Position numbers and translations under genes: made by a program. 64,000 nt of DNA from Rhyacophila brunnea (Eukaryota > Arthropoda > Insecta > Trichoptera > Rhyacophilidae): contig JAGYXB010001614.1 of NCBI GenBank assembly GCA_022495005.1, forward strand, positions 1 to 64,000. The letters run 5' to 3'. Positions 11,114 to 22,924 of the stretch are shown here, piece by piece. Every line of letters begins with the position of its first letter. The stretch's first letter is position 1. The notes beneath the pieces were generated by a model. It was not told the origin of the DNA and ran no database searches. It was given only the letters and a program-made list of their open reading frames with translations.

Positions 11114-11459
11114 TATAATACCTACATATTTATTTTTCATTTTTGCTTGAACTGCACTCGCACTCGCATGACACAGCGACATGGATTGGGTTATCGTAGC
11201 TGATCTTCCCCAACTTTCAGTGGTGCTAAAAAAATAATGCGAAACAATATGCCCTATAATAGGCTTCACATGCCAGAAGAACAAAACGTGGCGATAGACC
11301 GAAGGTAGAGGCGCGGTCATATGCTTTCCCTATGCTTCGATGCAGAAAAGTAATATGAAATCTATTTAAAGATTTAAAATGGCGGTTTTGTACTAAATTC
11401 TATTTTTGCACTCATCTCGAGACCCAGGTCTTTCATTCAAGTCATCAAACATCGACATA

Positions 11460-11765
11460 ATTGATTTTGATGATTGTGATGGTGGATTTGGATGCTGGGG
11501 GAGGGGGTTATCTTAGGATGCCAGGCACTGACCTTTTATGCTATTGCAGCTGGCTCCGTGGTCTGGTTGCACTATCACTCTCGTGCGGTATAACTTGTTG
11601 GGTCACCCGCACCTAATGTTCAAATGTGGTTTAGGTTGCAATAATTATTTGTATGTGCGGGGTCGATGAATGACTGAAGTTTTATTTATATATAATCGGT
11701 CGTCTACTGACTACTGAATACGACTTGAGAGGGATGAGGGTGACCATAATTGGCCCAACTAGTAG
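11460..11765 (+). repeat. Repeat X, copy 1
   Basis: Unclassified mid-repetitive element with five copies in the window. Landmarks are GGATGCCAGGCACTGACC near the start, GGCTCCGTGGTCTGGTTGCA about 50 bp later, and ATAATTGGCCCAAC at the end. Its middle is variable between copies. It could be a solo LTR or the end of an unknown transposon; no coding content is evident. Confidence 0.65.
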
Positions 11766-12374
11766 TTTTTGCATGATTTCTTTTAACGTATAATATACAT
11801 ATAAATATATTACTGTAATTCATGTGGTAAGTATATGTACTATGTTCCAATTTCAATTCGTACCTGAGCCAAGATTCATTAAAGATAGCAACCTAAATGG
11901 TAATCATGATGATAAAAGTTTCATCCAAAGATTTATAAAACAAACCACATATGGGCAAGCATTTCAAGTACAAAGATATTCTTTGTACTCACCATCCCTT
12001 AAATACTTAATCAACGTAATTGAAACCAGGGGTCGTAAAATGACCAAACGCACTGCACTTTACGCATGTAAGGGTAGTTACATAAATATCCGACATGAAT
12101 GCAAAGCGCTTTCCGTTCAAGCATAACTTATTTTACGGTCAGTAGTAATAAACTTCGGCTTAATAATACATAATAATTAATAATAAATTGGGGTTTTATA
12201 TTATGTACACTTGGTAGTATTTCATTTTATAAAATGATAATATTATATTGTGGTGTATTCAATATAATTATATAATGATATATTCTCAATTTTTTTAGAA
12301 TTATTCGTTGAATAAAATAAATGGTTAGTAAAAATTTTTTGTAAGTTCAAGTAGACGTTATAACTAAATATTTT
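11766..12374. other. Intergenic DNA with one 100-codon open frame
   Basis: The frame 11824-12126 (plus) has a more even amino-acid composition than most here, but no domain I recognise. Its start codon overlaps a GTGGTAAGTAT donor-like sequence at 11824-11834, so an exon/intron edge is as plausible as a start. A second TTCGTTGAATAAAA block near 12305 suggests a decayed tRNA-module repeat. Confidence 0.3.
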
Positions 12375-12630
12375 TCGAGAGCCGGCGTTAGTAATTATTA
12401 AGGCGATAGTCAAAAAGAACGCAATTTGACAACCGAAATAGGGGGCCTGTAGCTTAATTGGTTGAAGCGTATTGGCGCGATAACAGTGCATATACCGGTT
12501 CAAATCCCGTCGGGCGTCGTATTCATTTTCAAATGTGATTTTTTCTAGTAGTGAGGTGTTTTCAAGTTATGTATATTCAATATTATAGAATGTTAAATTC
12601 TTAAATTTTGGGAATTATTCGTTGAATAAA
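12375..12630 (+). repeat. tRNA-module repeat with clear A and B boxes
   Basis: TAGCTTAATTGG at 12450-12461 matches the A box and GGTTCAAATCC at 12497-12507 matches the B box. The sequences expected to form an acceptor stem do not pair, so this is a tRNA-derived repeat rather than a functional tRNA gene. The downstream blocks TTTTCTAGTAG, GTTTTCAAGTTATGTAT and TCGTTGAATAAAA match the other copies of this family. Confidence 0.75.
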
Positions 12631-12825
12631 AGAAAATTGAAAATATTATATTACTAGTGGTTTATCCAAACAATAGCCCCAATATGGAGGTACTATTTGT
12701 AATAATATCTTATATTTCTTTGTCGATCAGGTCTTGTTTACCTTTCAGTTTTCTGAATCTCAGTTTATATTTAAAACGAAAACTTTCATATAAATCATAC
12801 TATTCCAAATTTATAGGATAAGAGA

Positions 12826-13210
12826 AATATGGATATCTTTGAGAGTCTAAGAGAAGATTTTTTGGGACTGTTCAAGAAAGTGGCATTTGGAGGTCAAAGC
12901 ATAATAAGGAGCTGTACACACTTTATGCGGGCAAAAAAGCATGTAGCATATGAAAATGCAGAGACTGTGCTTCATCGACCACGTGCATAGAATGCCGGAG
13001 GATATACCAGCGAGACGGACTATGTCTACAACCCCCGATGGTAAAAGAAGACCTGGACAGCCGAAATTGAGATGGTTGCACTGCGCCACGAGAGATTTAA
13101 AAAAGGTCAGTCAAAGCAACTGGATAGTGTCGACGCTGGATTGTCCAGTTTGAAATAAGTTTTTGAAGGAAGAGCCGCCAAGGGTTGTAATGCCATAAAT
13201 GATGAATAAA
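12826..13210 (+). mobile_element. LINE-D, RTE-like C-terminal fragment
   Basis: The reading frame changes several times, but the pieces follow the usual order of an RTE-type reverse transcriptase tail: RRFFGTVQESGIWRSKHNKE (near 12845), MQRLCFIDHVHRMPED (12950-12998), KRRPGQPKLRWL, then a WN..KFLKE-like end near 13160. It closes in GATGAATAAATA. The frameshifts show it is a pseudogene. It is related to, but distinct from, LINE-E at 57600. Confidence 0.8.
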
Positions 13211-14119
13211 TATTTTTTGTTCCTTCTTCTATTTTCAACCCAAAGAATAAGTAAGAATGCGTAAAATGTTGTACGAATTTATTTAAATTTAATATTATAA
13301 GGAAAAACGTTGAACTTGTATGTTACATATTGAATACGTAGATAATTTTCTGCTTTATAAATTGTTATTTTTATGAATACACACTCTGCTAAATTGTATT
13401 CGATAATATTGCATTTTCACCTCAGAATCCACGAGAAAAATATCACGTGTTTTTTTTATTCTTTCAACAACTGTTACTGCTCCACGGAATTCCTTAATAA
13501 GGATAATTAACTACAGTCATTAAAGTTGCGGAACTTCCAAATAAACAATGCGGTTTACTCCGGCAAAGGAATAAATGCTACGGGAAACATTATATGGCTT
13601 TCAAATAAACTTCCCCCATGGCAAAAACTTGTACACGCTGTCCGAAAACGAATACAAATAATAATACCATACAGTAGCAACAGTAACCAGTAACGGTTTA
13701 GTTTTAATATCACTTTTTCATTGGTTTTTTCTGTAAATATCTTATGAATTATGTATAAAAAAGTACTTTTGATACGCACAACATTCTATCGTAAATTGAA
13801 TAAATATATAAACCAATTATAATTGAATTAAGTATGTAAGTTTTATACTATTCCATTTGAGTCATTTTTTTTGGTCGGTACAATAAAGTATACCTTCACA
13901 TTTTTTTATTTAGTAGTTAGGTATATTTAGCGACATTTTTCCTTTAGCTGATTAAATAAAATATTCAGCACGATATTTACCAAGTTATATTGTTTAAGAG
14001 TAGCAACAATTTAATGCGCTTACTAAATATAATTATTAATGAATATCTAATGTATCGACTACGGGTTTTTACACTTCAAATATTGAAAATTTAATTGTAT
14101 ACTTGATAGTATACAATTG
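13211..14119. other. A+T-rich DNA with a perfect 10-bp hairpin
   Basis: AATTGTATAC at 14093-14102 and GTATACAATT at 14109-14118 form a perfect inverted repeat with a 6-bp loop, ending at the edge of LINE-B. Nothing else is recognised; the 74-codon minus frame at 13555-13779 has no motif. Confidence 0.45.
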
Positions 14120-14808
14120 GTAGTTGTAAATCTAACAAAGACAAAAGTCATGTCCAACTGCTTTGCGGGCCAAAAAGAGATCCTCGTCAATAACACTCAG
14201 CTCGAACAGTTGAAAAGCTACATCTATCTGGGACAACAAGTGTCTATAGATGGATGTATATTTGATTAAATTGTTCGCAGAGTAAAGCTAGGCTGGAGTG
14301 CTTTTGGCCGCCTGAATAATTTCTTCAAAGGTGACCTTCCACTGTGCCTAAAGCGCAAAGTGTTCAACCAGTGTGTGCTTCCTGTGATCACACATGCGTC
14401 TGAAACATGGACTCTAAGTAAAAGAAAGATCCAGAAACTTAGAGTAGCACAACGTGGTATGGAGAGGTGCATGCTGGGGATAACGCAAAAGGACAAAAAG
14501 AGGAATGAGTGGATAAGGAAGCAGATAAGGGTTTGCGATGTAATAGAGTTTATTAAAAGCCTTAAATGGAGATGGGCTGGACACATAGCTCGAATAAGAG
14601 ACAATCGTTGGATAAATCTAGTCATTCAGTGGTATCCAAGAAGTACAAAACGTCCGCAAGGTAGTCCTAAAGGCCGCTGGATCAATGAAATGATAGTTCT
14701 GTGGAAATACGTGGCAACGCAATGCACAGGACCGAGAGAAGTGGAACCAGCTTGAAGAGGCTTTCATCCAGCAGTGGATAGATTCAGGCTGTTGATGATG
14801 ATGACTTA
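14120..14808 (+). mobile_element. LINE-B copy, C-terminal RT fragment
   Basis: This encodes, in order, TKTKVMSNCFAGQKE, SYIYLGQQVSIDGC, KLGWSAFGRLNN, RKVFNQCVLPVITHASETW, MERCMLGITQKDKK, LKWRWAGHIARIRDNRW, TKRPQGSPKGRW and an EEAFIQQW end, followed by a GATGATGATGA tail. This is the thumb-to-C-terminus part of an RTE-like reverse transcriptase. A stop after GCIFD (near 14266) and a frameshift near 14700 break it. The longest intact stretch is 131 codons (14360-14755). It gives the uninverted order against which the 5222-5715 copy can be read. Confidence 0.9.
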
Positions 14809-16712
14809 GGAGAGAATTCGCTGTGTTTATTTACTATTGGAGAGTGCGCATAATGCCTGAAGATGCAGAAAAGCGAAACCCAGGTCGCAAAAAACGACTG
14901 AAATAGTACAAAACTGAAATCAAACAGAATTTAAATTAAAATCAAGTACCATTGGTTGAAAGTATTAATTTTCTATGTAGACGTGGCAGTACAACAAAAC
15001 TATTAGAAAATTAAAATAAATATACTTTTTAATTGGATAATTCTTGATAATATCTATAACTTCGATTTAACTACAAAGTAGGGTAATAAATTTACAGTAG
15101 TGATTGAATCATTCACAGTGACGCGTTGATCTAGTAGTTTCTCTCCTGCTTGACAGTTAGATAGGTCACCAAATATATTACCGCCAACTTTCGTTATTTC
15201 GTAAGGCGAGAGAGATAATAATATCTCGCTCCGTGCTCGCCAACCTTCCTTAACTTAATATGTGTAGTAGGTAATCATATATTATGTAGTAAACAAATTT
15301 ATAATGTTAAATTCTGAAAATATGTAAATTCTATCATCGAGACCAATCGTTTATAAATAAATAATATGTAACAATTATTACCACTTACTAACCTTGTAAT
15401 GAGATATCAACCCAAGAGCTTTATGCCGTCTATTTTGAAAGTAATCATAAGTCCTTGGTTTACAATGGGTATTATATTTCTCTGGAAATATTTTAATATT
15501 AATATACCAAAACTGCAAACTCCAGGGAATAAATATCAGGCAATTAGGTACAATATAGTTATATATATAAAAAATAAGATTAAACTTACATTATGTAAAA
15601 TTAGACTAAGTGGTTGTTTTTTATTATTGCATGAAATCTAGAATAAGTATGATGATGTTAATAAAATGGTAATTCACCGTATTACTACAAAATCGATTTC
15701 TAATAACTTAAAATAAATTACTTGCTAGCATTATAATATTAGATTCAAGGATTTGTAATGTTTTTTTTTACCTCCGTAGGTCCGCCCACTTAATAGAAAA
15801 TGAGAAAATTATTCACAGAAAACCGAGCTTTCTGATAATTAGTTATATAAATAATGAAAACTGAGGCGCAGAAGATGATAATATGAACATATTATGAAAG
15901 CCTTCAGAAATCTCCTTTTTTTGTGACAATTTACCGGTTTTCTGGTTAACATAAATTTGAGGACTTTGGAAACAAAATCAACAGTTTCCAGTCTGGGAAA
16001 ATATTTCCAAACCAATATAAATGGTCATTTTATATCTTATATGTAGGTATAATTAGTAAGAAGTAAGTAGAAGAAAGTATTTTTAAATATTTAATATTAT
16101 TAAAAGTAAGTATACATACAATATTATAGAATACCTACCATAAGAGAAAAAAAAAACATTTACATCGATTCGCCAATCATTTCCAAGAAAAGAAATAACC
16201 GTTTTGTTTCCAGAATACCCATTTTTTTAATTAATAAAAATATGAAATTTTTGGTGGCTTTTGTCTGTTTAATTATTGGAAGGTCTGAAAATATGAAAAA
16301 TATTATGAGAGCCAAAAAAAAATATTGTAATTATGTCATAAACGAAAATCTTGCAATACATTAAATATTAAAAATAATATGTTGGTCCGAATGATTAATT
16401 TAATTTCTGTCTAACAAAGTTTTTTTTTTAAATATGTATCGCTAGATTTCAAAATCAGCCAAGTACATAATAGATAAATAGGAGAAAAACAGCTTTTTGT
16501 TTTCTCAAATACACAGTCACAAGGGTGAAAGCTTATATTATTTCGAGTATAGAATATTTAAAATTAATAAATCCCTCATTTTGATAATGCAGAAATGTTA
16601 GAAAGCAGTAGGTAGTTCTTCAGCAATTCACAAAAAAGTAAAAAATACCTAAAGGTTGACTTGGCTGAATTTGAAATGTAGCGACACATATCTTTTTATG
16701 AAGATACACATA
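14809..16712. other. A+T-rich DNA, nothing recognised
   Basis: The stretch holds poly-A/T runs and an 80-codon frame (15399-15641) of A+T-rich composition. 15120-15250 is slightly less A+T-rich. No repeat termini are seen. Confidence 0.45.
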
Positions 16713-16985
16713 TTTTCTTCGGTCTTGTTCGACCCTTATCTGAAGCATTTATGGTCAACAAACGGCGCCTTGATGAGTCCTTATCTCTCGTCAGTCTTCT
16801 TGTATCATTCTAGATCATACCAGCATCCTGTATCTCCACTCTATAATATAGATAGTATTTAGCAACCTTCCAGGACGCCGAAATCTGGTTTGCTTTAAGA
16901 ATAGGCAAGCCAGGCTGAAGTTCCCTTCTCTCATCAGCAGCACATGACCGAGCCATGTCCAACGTCGCTTCTTCACTTTTAGCGT
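16713..16985 (-). mobile_element. LINE-F, 3' fragment
   Basis: Minus-strand match to the 3' end of the LINE at 32040-32700. It shares the TTCTTCGG tail side, the GGCGCC..GATGAGTCC block, GATAGTATTTAGC..CCTTCCAGGACGCCG, and the block corresponding to TWLGHVL-type residues. It is heavily mutated; only short frames remain (for example 16810-16992). Confidence 0.75.
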
Positions 16986-17865
16986 GATACACATATGAGA
17001 AATAAAATTAATTAAACATTCAAATTAAAATGTATTAATTATATACATATAGTGAACTTTATGTTATAAATTCAAGACGTCTACGCCATGACTTAAAAAA
17101 CAAAGAAATAGTAATAAACGGTATTAAAGGCAAAGAAATAGAAGAAGTTTTAGTTAAAAATAGTAAGTACAAACAGTAAATATAAAAGTACATGGACGTA
17201 CGCCGAATAAAATACAACAACCTCCATCTAAACTCATCCTCAAACTCAATCGTTATATCTATTGGTTTATTAAACTGCTAATTTTTTCTCCAGTGCACAA
17301 TTTTTTTAAATTAAATAAATACAATTTAAGCACATACACTCTTATAGCTATAAAAAAATATAATAAGATTACCGTCGTTTTATAATTAAGTATTTTGAAA
17401 ACCATGAGACATTGGACTCCCAAATTTTCAGCATTAACAGAACGTGAATACATATTTAAATCTGCATACTTAACTTAAAAATAATAAAAATGTGACTTCC
17501 TCACTTTCAACTCGAAGGTACAGAATTAAGAAAGAGAGAAAATCTATGTTAGCTTTTATTTTGGTAATTAGAAGTTTTGAAAATATAGAATATATTTTTA
17601 TTTAATGTAATCGAAAAACTGGGAATACGATACATATGAATTGAAAATATTATCATGTAGCTACGTCCATGTTGATAATTTTGAATCTGACTGATATAGT
17701 TTTTATTACTCACGAATTTTAAACCGAATTGCATTAAAGCGATTGTCAAAATATGTACATGGTATAAGTATTGAAATAATTGATAAAAAGGAATAAAAAA
17801 AATATATCTTGTTTTGCTCTGTTAGTAAAATTCTTTAGCCTGAGGCTGAACAAGATTCCTGTTGA
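16986..17865. other. A+T-rich DNA, nothing recognised
   Basis: Two minus-strand frames of about 65 codons have A+T-driven composition. No other signal is seen. Confidence 0.45.
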
Positions 17866-18118
17866 TACAAAATATCATCATCATCATCTTCCTGAATCTA
17901 TACACTGCTGGATGAAGGCCTCTTCAAACTGATTCCACTTCTCTCGATCCTGTGCATTGCGTTACCACGTACTTCCGCAGAACTTTATCATTTTATCGAT
18001 TCAGCGACCTCTAGGTCCACCTTGCGGATGTTTTTTACCTCTTGGATACCACATGATGACTAAATTTTTCCAAGGATTGTCCCTTCTTTGAGCTATGTGT
18101 CCAGCCCATCTACAAAAT
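17866..18118 (-). mobile_element. LINE-B copy with TSD
   Basis: Short 5'-truncated LINE-B (17874-18110), minus strand, with an ATCATCATCATC tail. Reverse-complemented, it covers the KWRWAGHIA-like start, the KRPQGRP-like block and the EEAFIQQ-like end. It is flanked by TACAAAAT at 17866-17873 and 18111-18118. No open frame survives. Confidence 0.85.
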
Positions 18119-19095
18119 TTAACTATTTAAAAACAATTATGTTGAAAGAGTCCATTATTGATTTCTAAACACCGTGTAAATATCGAGTCTTCACAATCCA
18201 TAAGGGGTGAGTTCCCATCATTGTTTCACGGTACACATACGTCGGCCACTACTTAATGTAATTACGTACTGAAATTGGAGTATTAGCATATTTATAAGAC
18301 TTAGTGGGGGCCACTTTACGGAGCGCTAAATCACATGTCCCGCGCGGTGCAATAAATCAGGGGCACTGCAGGCGTCAGGGTGCAATAATAATATACGAAA
18401 GGAAACTTAGAAATACCAATTATAACTTTGCTTTTTGGACGTAATTCGGTGCACTTAGTGTTTTTGTGCTTGGAATTATCATGGATAATTTCTTAACTAT
18501 TTATGGGAGGTCATCGCTGTGGAAGTGATGGTGTGGTGGATGAAGAAGTCGTCAGAAGAAGAGATGAGAAGTAGAGATTTGATGGTTGCTCCGATAAATG
18601 AAGGAGCGAGTTTTATTTGCAGCGTAGACAGTCGGTACAAGAGTATATTACAATAGTTATATTACAATACTTAATAAGTAATCATAATATGATGTCCGAA
18701 TGTAGGTAGAATGAGATGTGCGGAGCGATATAGAGATTGAGATTCTTACAGACCGGGAACCTATATTCGAGTGACATGTCCAATAAATTATGATCCCCTA
18801 TTTATTGAAGTACTCAAAATCAAAATAATATTTTAGAAATAATTATTGCAATTGAGTCAGCTTCTATATGGAGTTTGCGTCATCGGATATAGCTGTTTAT
18901 GTGGAAAAATGAATATCGCGGAAACAATCTGCAGTAAGCTATTTACTGAGTTTACAATAATTGGACACTCATGGAAATGGATATTATTAGAGAATTTCTA
19001 AGTTCGGTAATACATTTAATATCGCCAATCAATATGCTGACACAGATTGAGTTGTTTATCACCAAAAGGGTGTTAACTGACAATGCGTGGTGGAA
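18119..19095. other. Intergenic DNA with a G+C-richer block
   Basis: 18300-18400 is G+C-rich (CCCGCGCGG and GGGGCACTGCAGGCG motifs). 18500-18790 is purine-rich and loosely resembles 49470-49720. Both may be unrecognised repeat fragments. Confidence 0.35.
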
Positions 19096-19370
19096 AGACA
19101 TTATTTGGTCGCGCTTTTTTTAGTGGACTGCAATTTTGAAGATGCTGGTTAATGTATTACGAATCTAGGAGAGGGGGTTTAACAGGATGTCAGACACAGA
19201 CCTTTTATGTTGAGAGGGCCGGCGCGTCCGCTGTCTAGATCTAACTAAACTTAACTTTCATCACGGTCAATCATGACCCGTGACTAGTGGTCACCCGGAG
19301 TGACAATAATTGGTTGGTGGGAAGAAAGAATGAAGGCGACTATAATTGGCCCAACCAATATTATATGGTT
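19096..19370 (+). repeat. Repeat X, copy 2
   Basis: It contains TAGTGGACTGCAATTTTG (also at the start of the 40325 copy), AGGATGTCAGACACAGACC and the terminal ATAATTGGCCCAACCA. The GGCTCCGTGGTCTGG block is missing, so it is internally deleted. Confidence 0.65.
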
Positions 19371-20411
19371 TTATTCGAATAGGTTGGGTCAATTAATGAC
19401 ACCTGTTAACAATATCATTACATGAATAATTACAATAACCATAAATTCCTTTTTTTAGTTCCATAGATATTTTATATTACGTAAATGAAGCTACTTTCAA
19501 ATCTAAAAATAGATTAAAAGACAGTATATGGTAGATATTCTAGATAACTTATTAATTATTAAGATTGCTTCAATGGGACATTGTCAACTAATAACAAATA
19601 TTGAAGGTCTTAGTTTCTTTTAAATGAACAATACCTCAATGCGTTAATTCAATTTACCTCACTTTTCACTGGTGATTATTAAATGTATGTATATATATTA
19701 ATGTGTATATATATTAAATGTATATATATATAAATATGTAGAATACTTACTGTATTTTATTTTAATTAATATTAGAGTTGCAAAGAGCAAATAGGCAATA
19801 TTGTCACCATTTTATAATACATATTCTCACACATTATTCATTTTATAATTTGTTAAATAAATTCTATAAAATATTGTTTCATCCATATGATACTGTGATA
19901 CAAAGGTCTGTTTCCAAGTTTTATATATTTCTATACATGCATTTTCATATCATCTGAGTCTAAAATACAATAATATGTTTACTTAACTTACTTTTTTCAT
20001 ACCAATACTCTTGCCAATTAAGAGTTTATCTTACCAGATTTAGTATTTTGTGGCATCTAGCTTGCAAAAAACGTATTTGGCTTGTGACGTTTTTACTAGC
20101 ATTTTTTGGTGTCTCAAACACTTTTAAATATGCTGAAAATACGCTAGATATTTAGTTTATTTATTTTCATGCGCATCAATTTTCTGATTATCATATACCT
20201 ACCTATTTAATGCAGGTAGGTCGGTACCTATTTTAGTAGCGAAAGAAATAAGACATAATTTAACACTTGTAACAACATTCATGGCCTTATATGTAGTGAA
20301 ATTGTTTGACGTCAGTTTGACGATTATCAGAATGACATGAAACGAAACTTGAATGCTGTTGACACTATATAGGCATTTGTTGACAATTTTTAAATATATT
20401 TCTGTTTAGTG
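19371..20411. other. A+T-rich DNA with TA microsatellite
   Basis: A TATATA-rich simple repeat spans about 19684-19738. Nothing else is recognised. Confidence 0.5.
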
Positions 20412-20521
20412 TTAAAGACGCGCTAGGCGCGTAACCATTAGTTAGCCATTAGATATAATTAGCATGATATTCAAATGTGATAATTAATTAGTAATTATCT
20501 GGTCAGAAGTGAATGTGTTAA
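20412..20521. mobile_element. Short TTAA element, family C copy 1
   Basis: TTAA at 20412-20415 and 20518-20521 bounds 102 bp. Near one end is the palindrome ACGCGC-TAG-GCGCGT (20418-20432); near the other is GGTCAGAAGTGAATGTG. The element at 35998-36114 has the same plan (GCGCCAGG-type palindrome, GTCAGCAG..AATG end), so both are probably piggyBac-derived MITEs of one family. Confidence 0.65.
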
Positions 20522-20725
20522 GTATGGTTTTACACGTATACATATTTTTTTCGATTTTTTCACTTTTTTCCATAACTGAAAGAAAAGGTATTGACTTCGT
20601 TCTTGGTAGAATAAGAAAATTTACTTAAAATTTTATTTTCAAAAAATCTAGCATTTTTTTCTGCCAAATAACTTGTTTTCGTACCCCGCCTGGCATATTT
20701 TTGAATACCTCAATTAAGAGACAAC

Positions 20726-21137
20726 TAACATACTATGGACGCTAAACCAAGAGATGTCACGGAGACTTGAAGCTTTCGAGGTGTGGCTGTATAGACGCAT
20801 CCTCAAAATTATTTGGACTGACCGGGTGACAAATGTTGAAGTTCTCAATCGAATGGGGAAGGACCGAGAAGTTCTACGTAGTATTAAAACCAGGAAACTA
20901 CAGTACCTCGGCCACATTATGAGAGGACAAAAATACAGCATTCCCCAACTTGTCATTCAAGGAAAGGTCAATGGGAAGCGTAGCAGAGGACGGCGCCGCA
21001 TTTCTTGGCTTAAGAACCTCCTTGATTGGTACGAGTGCAGCTCCACCGAACTGTTCCGGGTAGCAGACGACAAAGATAAGATCGCCTTGATGGTGGCCGA
21101 CCTTCGCTAGGGGATGGCACAATAAGAATAACATACT
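20726..21137 (+). mobile_element. LINE-A copy 2 with 9-bp TSD
   Basis: The element is 20735-21128, flanked by TAACATACT at 20726-20734 and 21129-21137. It opens at WTLNQEM and reads without a stop through LYRRILKIIWTDRV, KLQYLGHIMRG, GRRRISWLKNLLDWYEC and MVADLR to a TAG at 21108-21110. A very short 3' end with AATAAGAA follows. This is the C-terminal about 120 residues of an RTE-like endonuclease/reverse transcriptase, with no catalytic domain. Such tails are often annotated in insects as parts of craniofacial development protein 2-like genes; here it is simply a 5'-truncated LINE. Confidence 0.9.
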
Positions 21138-21682
21138 CCATTTGATTTATAATTCATATATTTTTTACTTAGTTGTATGATATTCAAATATAGATGATTA
21201 AAAAGAGATTATTCTTTTACAAAATATACGTTGGTTATCTGATCACAATATAATATTATCAAGTCTTAGAACGTTTACCAACCAATCGACAAACAAGTTA
21301 TATTGAGCCGTATTATTAATATTACATCGCTTTCTATGTTAAAATCCCTGCCGGATTCACTCTGTTATAATGCCCTCTTAATCCTATTAGTAATTTTGCG
21401 TAAAATATAACAGATGGTGCTGCATTCATTAATTCCGCCAAAGATGGGACACCCCCTGTCAGGGGTTAACAATATACTAATAACTTACTCTCGTATGAAG
21501 TATTGATAATAATATCTTTACCCCGTTATTTATTTATTTATTTGAAAGCTATATGTTTTAGTAATTATTTTCTTCTTTGGCACCACATTCCGGGATGAAT
21601 ATTGACCATTTTAAGCAGGTCTTTTTCGTCTTCTTCCTCAGCCGATCACTCCTGCTTTCATGACATTTAATAGGATATCAAA
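21138..21682. other. Intergenic DNA, nothing recognised
   Basis: It holds TTTA microsatellite-like runs near 21530 and no coding-like frame. Confidence 0.45.
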
Positions 21683-22100
21683 CAGGAGGAGCGGAGCCGG
21701 GGCACTGAAAATTTGTAGCGCTCCACTGCTCCGAATTTTTTTTTATTATTAAATTTTCGTTTAAAATCTAATGAAAATGTTATATTTTTTGACACTTTGC
21801 AACACTTTTATTATTTAAAATACGGCAATGCTGCCGAGTAATAAATAATTTCACTTTTTTGATAGAAGAGGCAAATAATGAAAGATGATTTACTGTAGGC
21901 AATGAAAAGGATGAATAATAAACCTTATTTCAAAACTACTGATTTTTTAAATTTTTTTAACATTTGTATACATTTATAATATCCGGAGCAGAGCAGACCA
22001 TGGAGCAGAGCAGACCATGGAGCGGAGCTAGAGCAAGTATTAAGTCCCTTAGCGGAGCTGGAGCGGAACACCTCAAAATAGGATCCGCTCCAACCCCCTG
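21683..22100. mobile_element. hAT-like MITE with GGAGCGGAGC sub-terminal repeats
   Basis: It begins CAGGAGGAGCGGAGCC and ends in a sequence whose reverse complement is CAGGGGGTTGGAGCGGATCC. Both ends are packed with GGAGCGGAGC-type repeats around an A+T-rich interior, typical of hAT sub-terminal arrays. CAGG termini fit hAT. An exact 8-bp duplication is not evident (ATATCAAA against ATTTAAAC). A truncated relative lies at 34325-34465. Confidence 0.7.
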
Positions 22101-22924
22101 ATTTAAACCCCCGCCACATATTTCCCGTATACAGTCTTCATACCATAACACTCTCAAAAGTAACGCGTGTTACTACCGTTTGTATCCCGCCTATTACTTT
22201 ACCACGTCTTGTTATTTCCACAGTAAACTCACATCTTCTCCCATGTATTTTACTTACCCAGATAGTCCGCGTTTTCATTTGGTAGTATGCTCAACCAATT
22301 CTTTGTGATCATTGTACCCACAAATATCTCATGCGTCTAGCCTTAGTGGTACCTATGTTTACAGTACCGTTCATTGAATAGGTTTAGATCCCAACGATAG
22401 CCAAATTCTTAATTTTTGACCTTAATACGGCACGTCGGCTCTCAACATTTTACAGTTTCTTACGTCTGATATAGGCGAAGCAGTTTAGCAAGATTCTTTT
22501 TATGAAGGGATACAATTTGAATATTTTGCTTGTACAAAACAATTTATTTAACCTCACCCTCTCTCCCTATTCTCTAATTCTCTATTCTCTAATGGTAGAC
22601 TTGAAGACTCGAAAGCTATCATCACTAAACTTTTTAAAATAAAATAATTACATTCTTCCTACTCATTTCGGTGCATATGTTTTTTAAATTTTGAAAATGT
22701 GTACATAGTTGTTCGTTATTTAATTATATTTTAATTTGGTATTACGTCCAACTATTAAATTTAGTTTTTTATATGACAGAAGTATGTTTATGATTGTTTA
22801 TTGTTTTATGTCTATTTTAATATAACATGGTAGTAGGACTTTATTATTTTGATAGTTTTATGTATATTGCGGACAAACATAGTATGCAAGGAACGATTAT
22901 TCAATTGAGAGATTATTTATGAAC
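22101..22924. other. Intergenic DNA, possibly an old repeat
   Basis: 22200-22500 is less A+T-rich than average and reads as open in short stretches only. No family was recognised. Confidence 0.35.

Noticed and set aside
12441..12520. Possible functional tRNA gene
   Set aside because: A and B boxes are good, but the acceptor stem does not pair and the same module recurs inside a repeat family, so it is tRNA-derived repeat DNA.
18500..18790. Pair with 49470-49720 as LTRs of one retrotransposon
   Set aside because: The resemblance is only compositional (purine-rich) and no PBS, polypurine tract or gag/pol coding lies between.
20754..21110. 118-codon frame as a host gene (craniofacial development protein-like)
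   Set aside because: It is the C-terminal tail of a 5'-truncated LINE with its own target duplication and a decayed sister copy.
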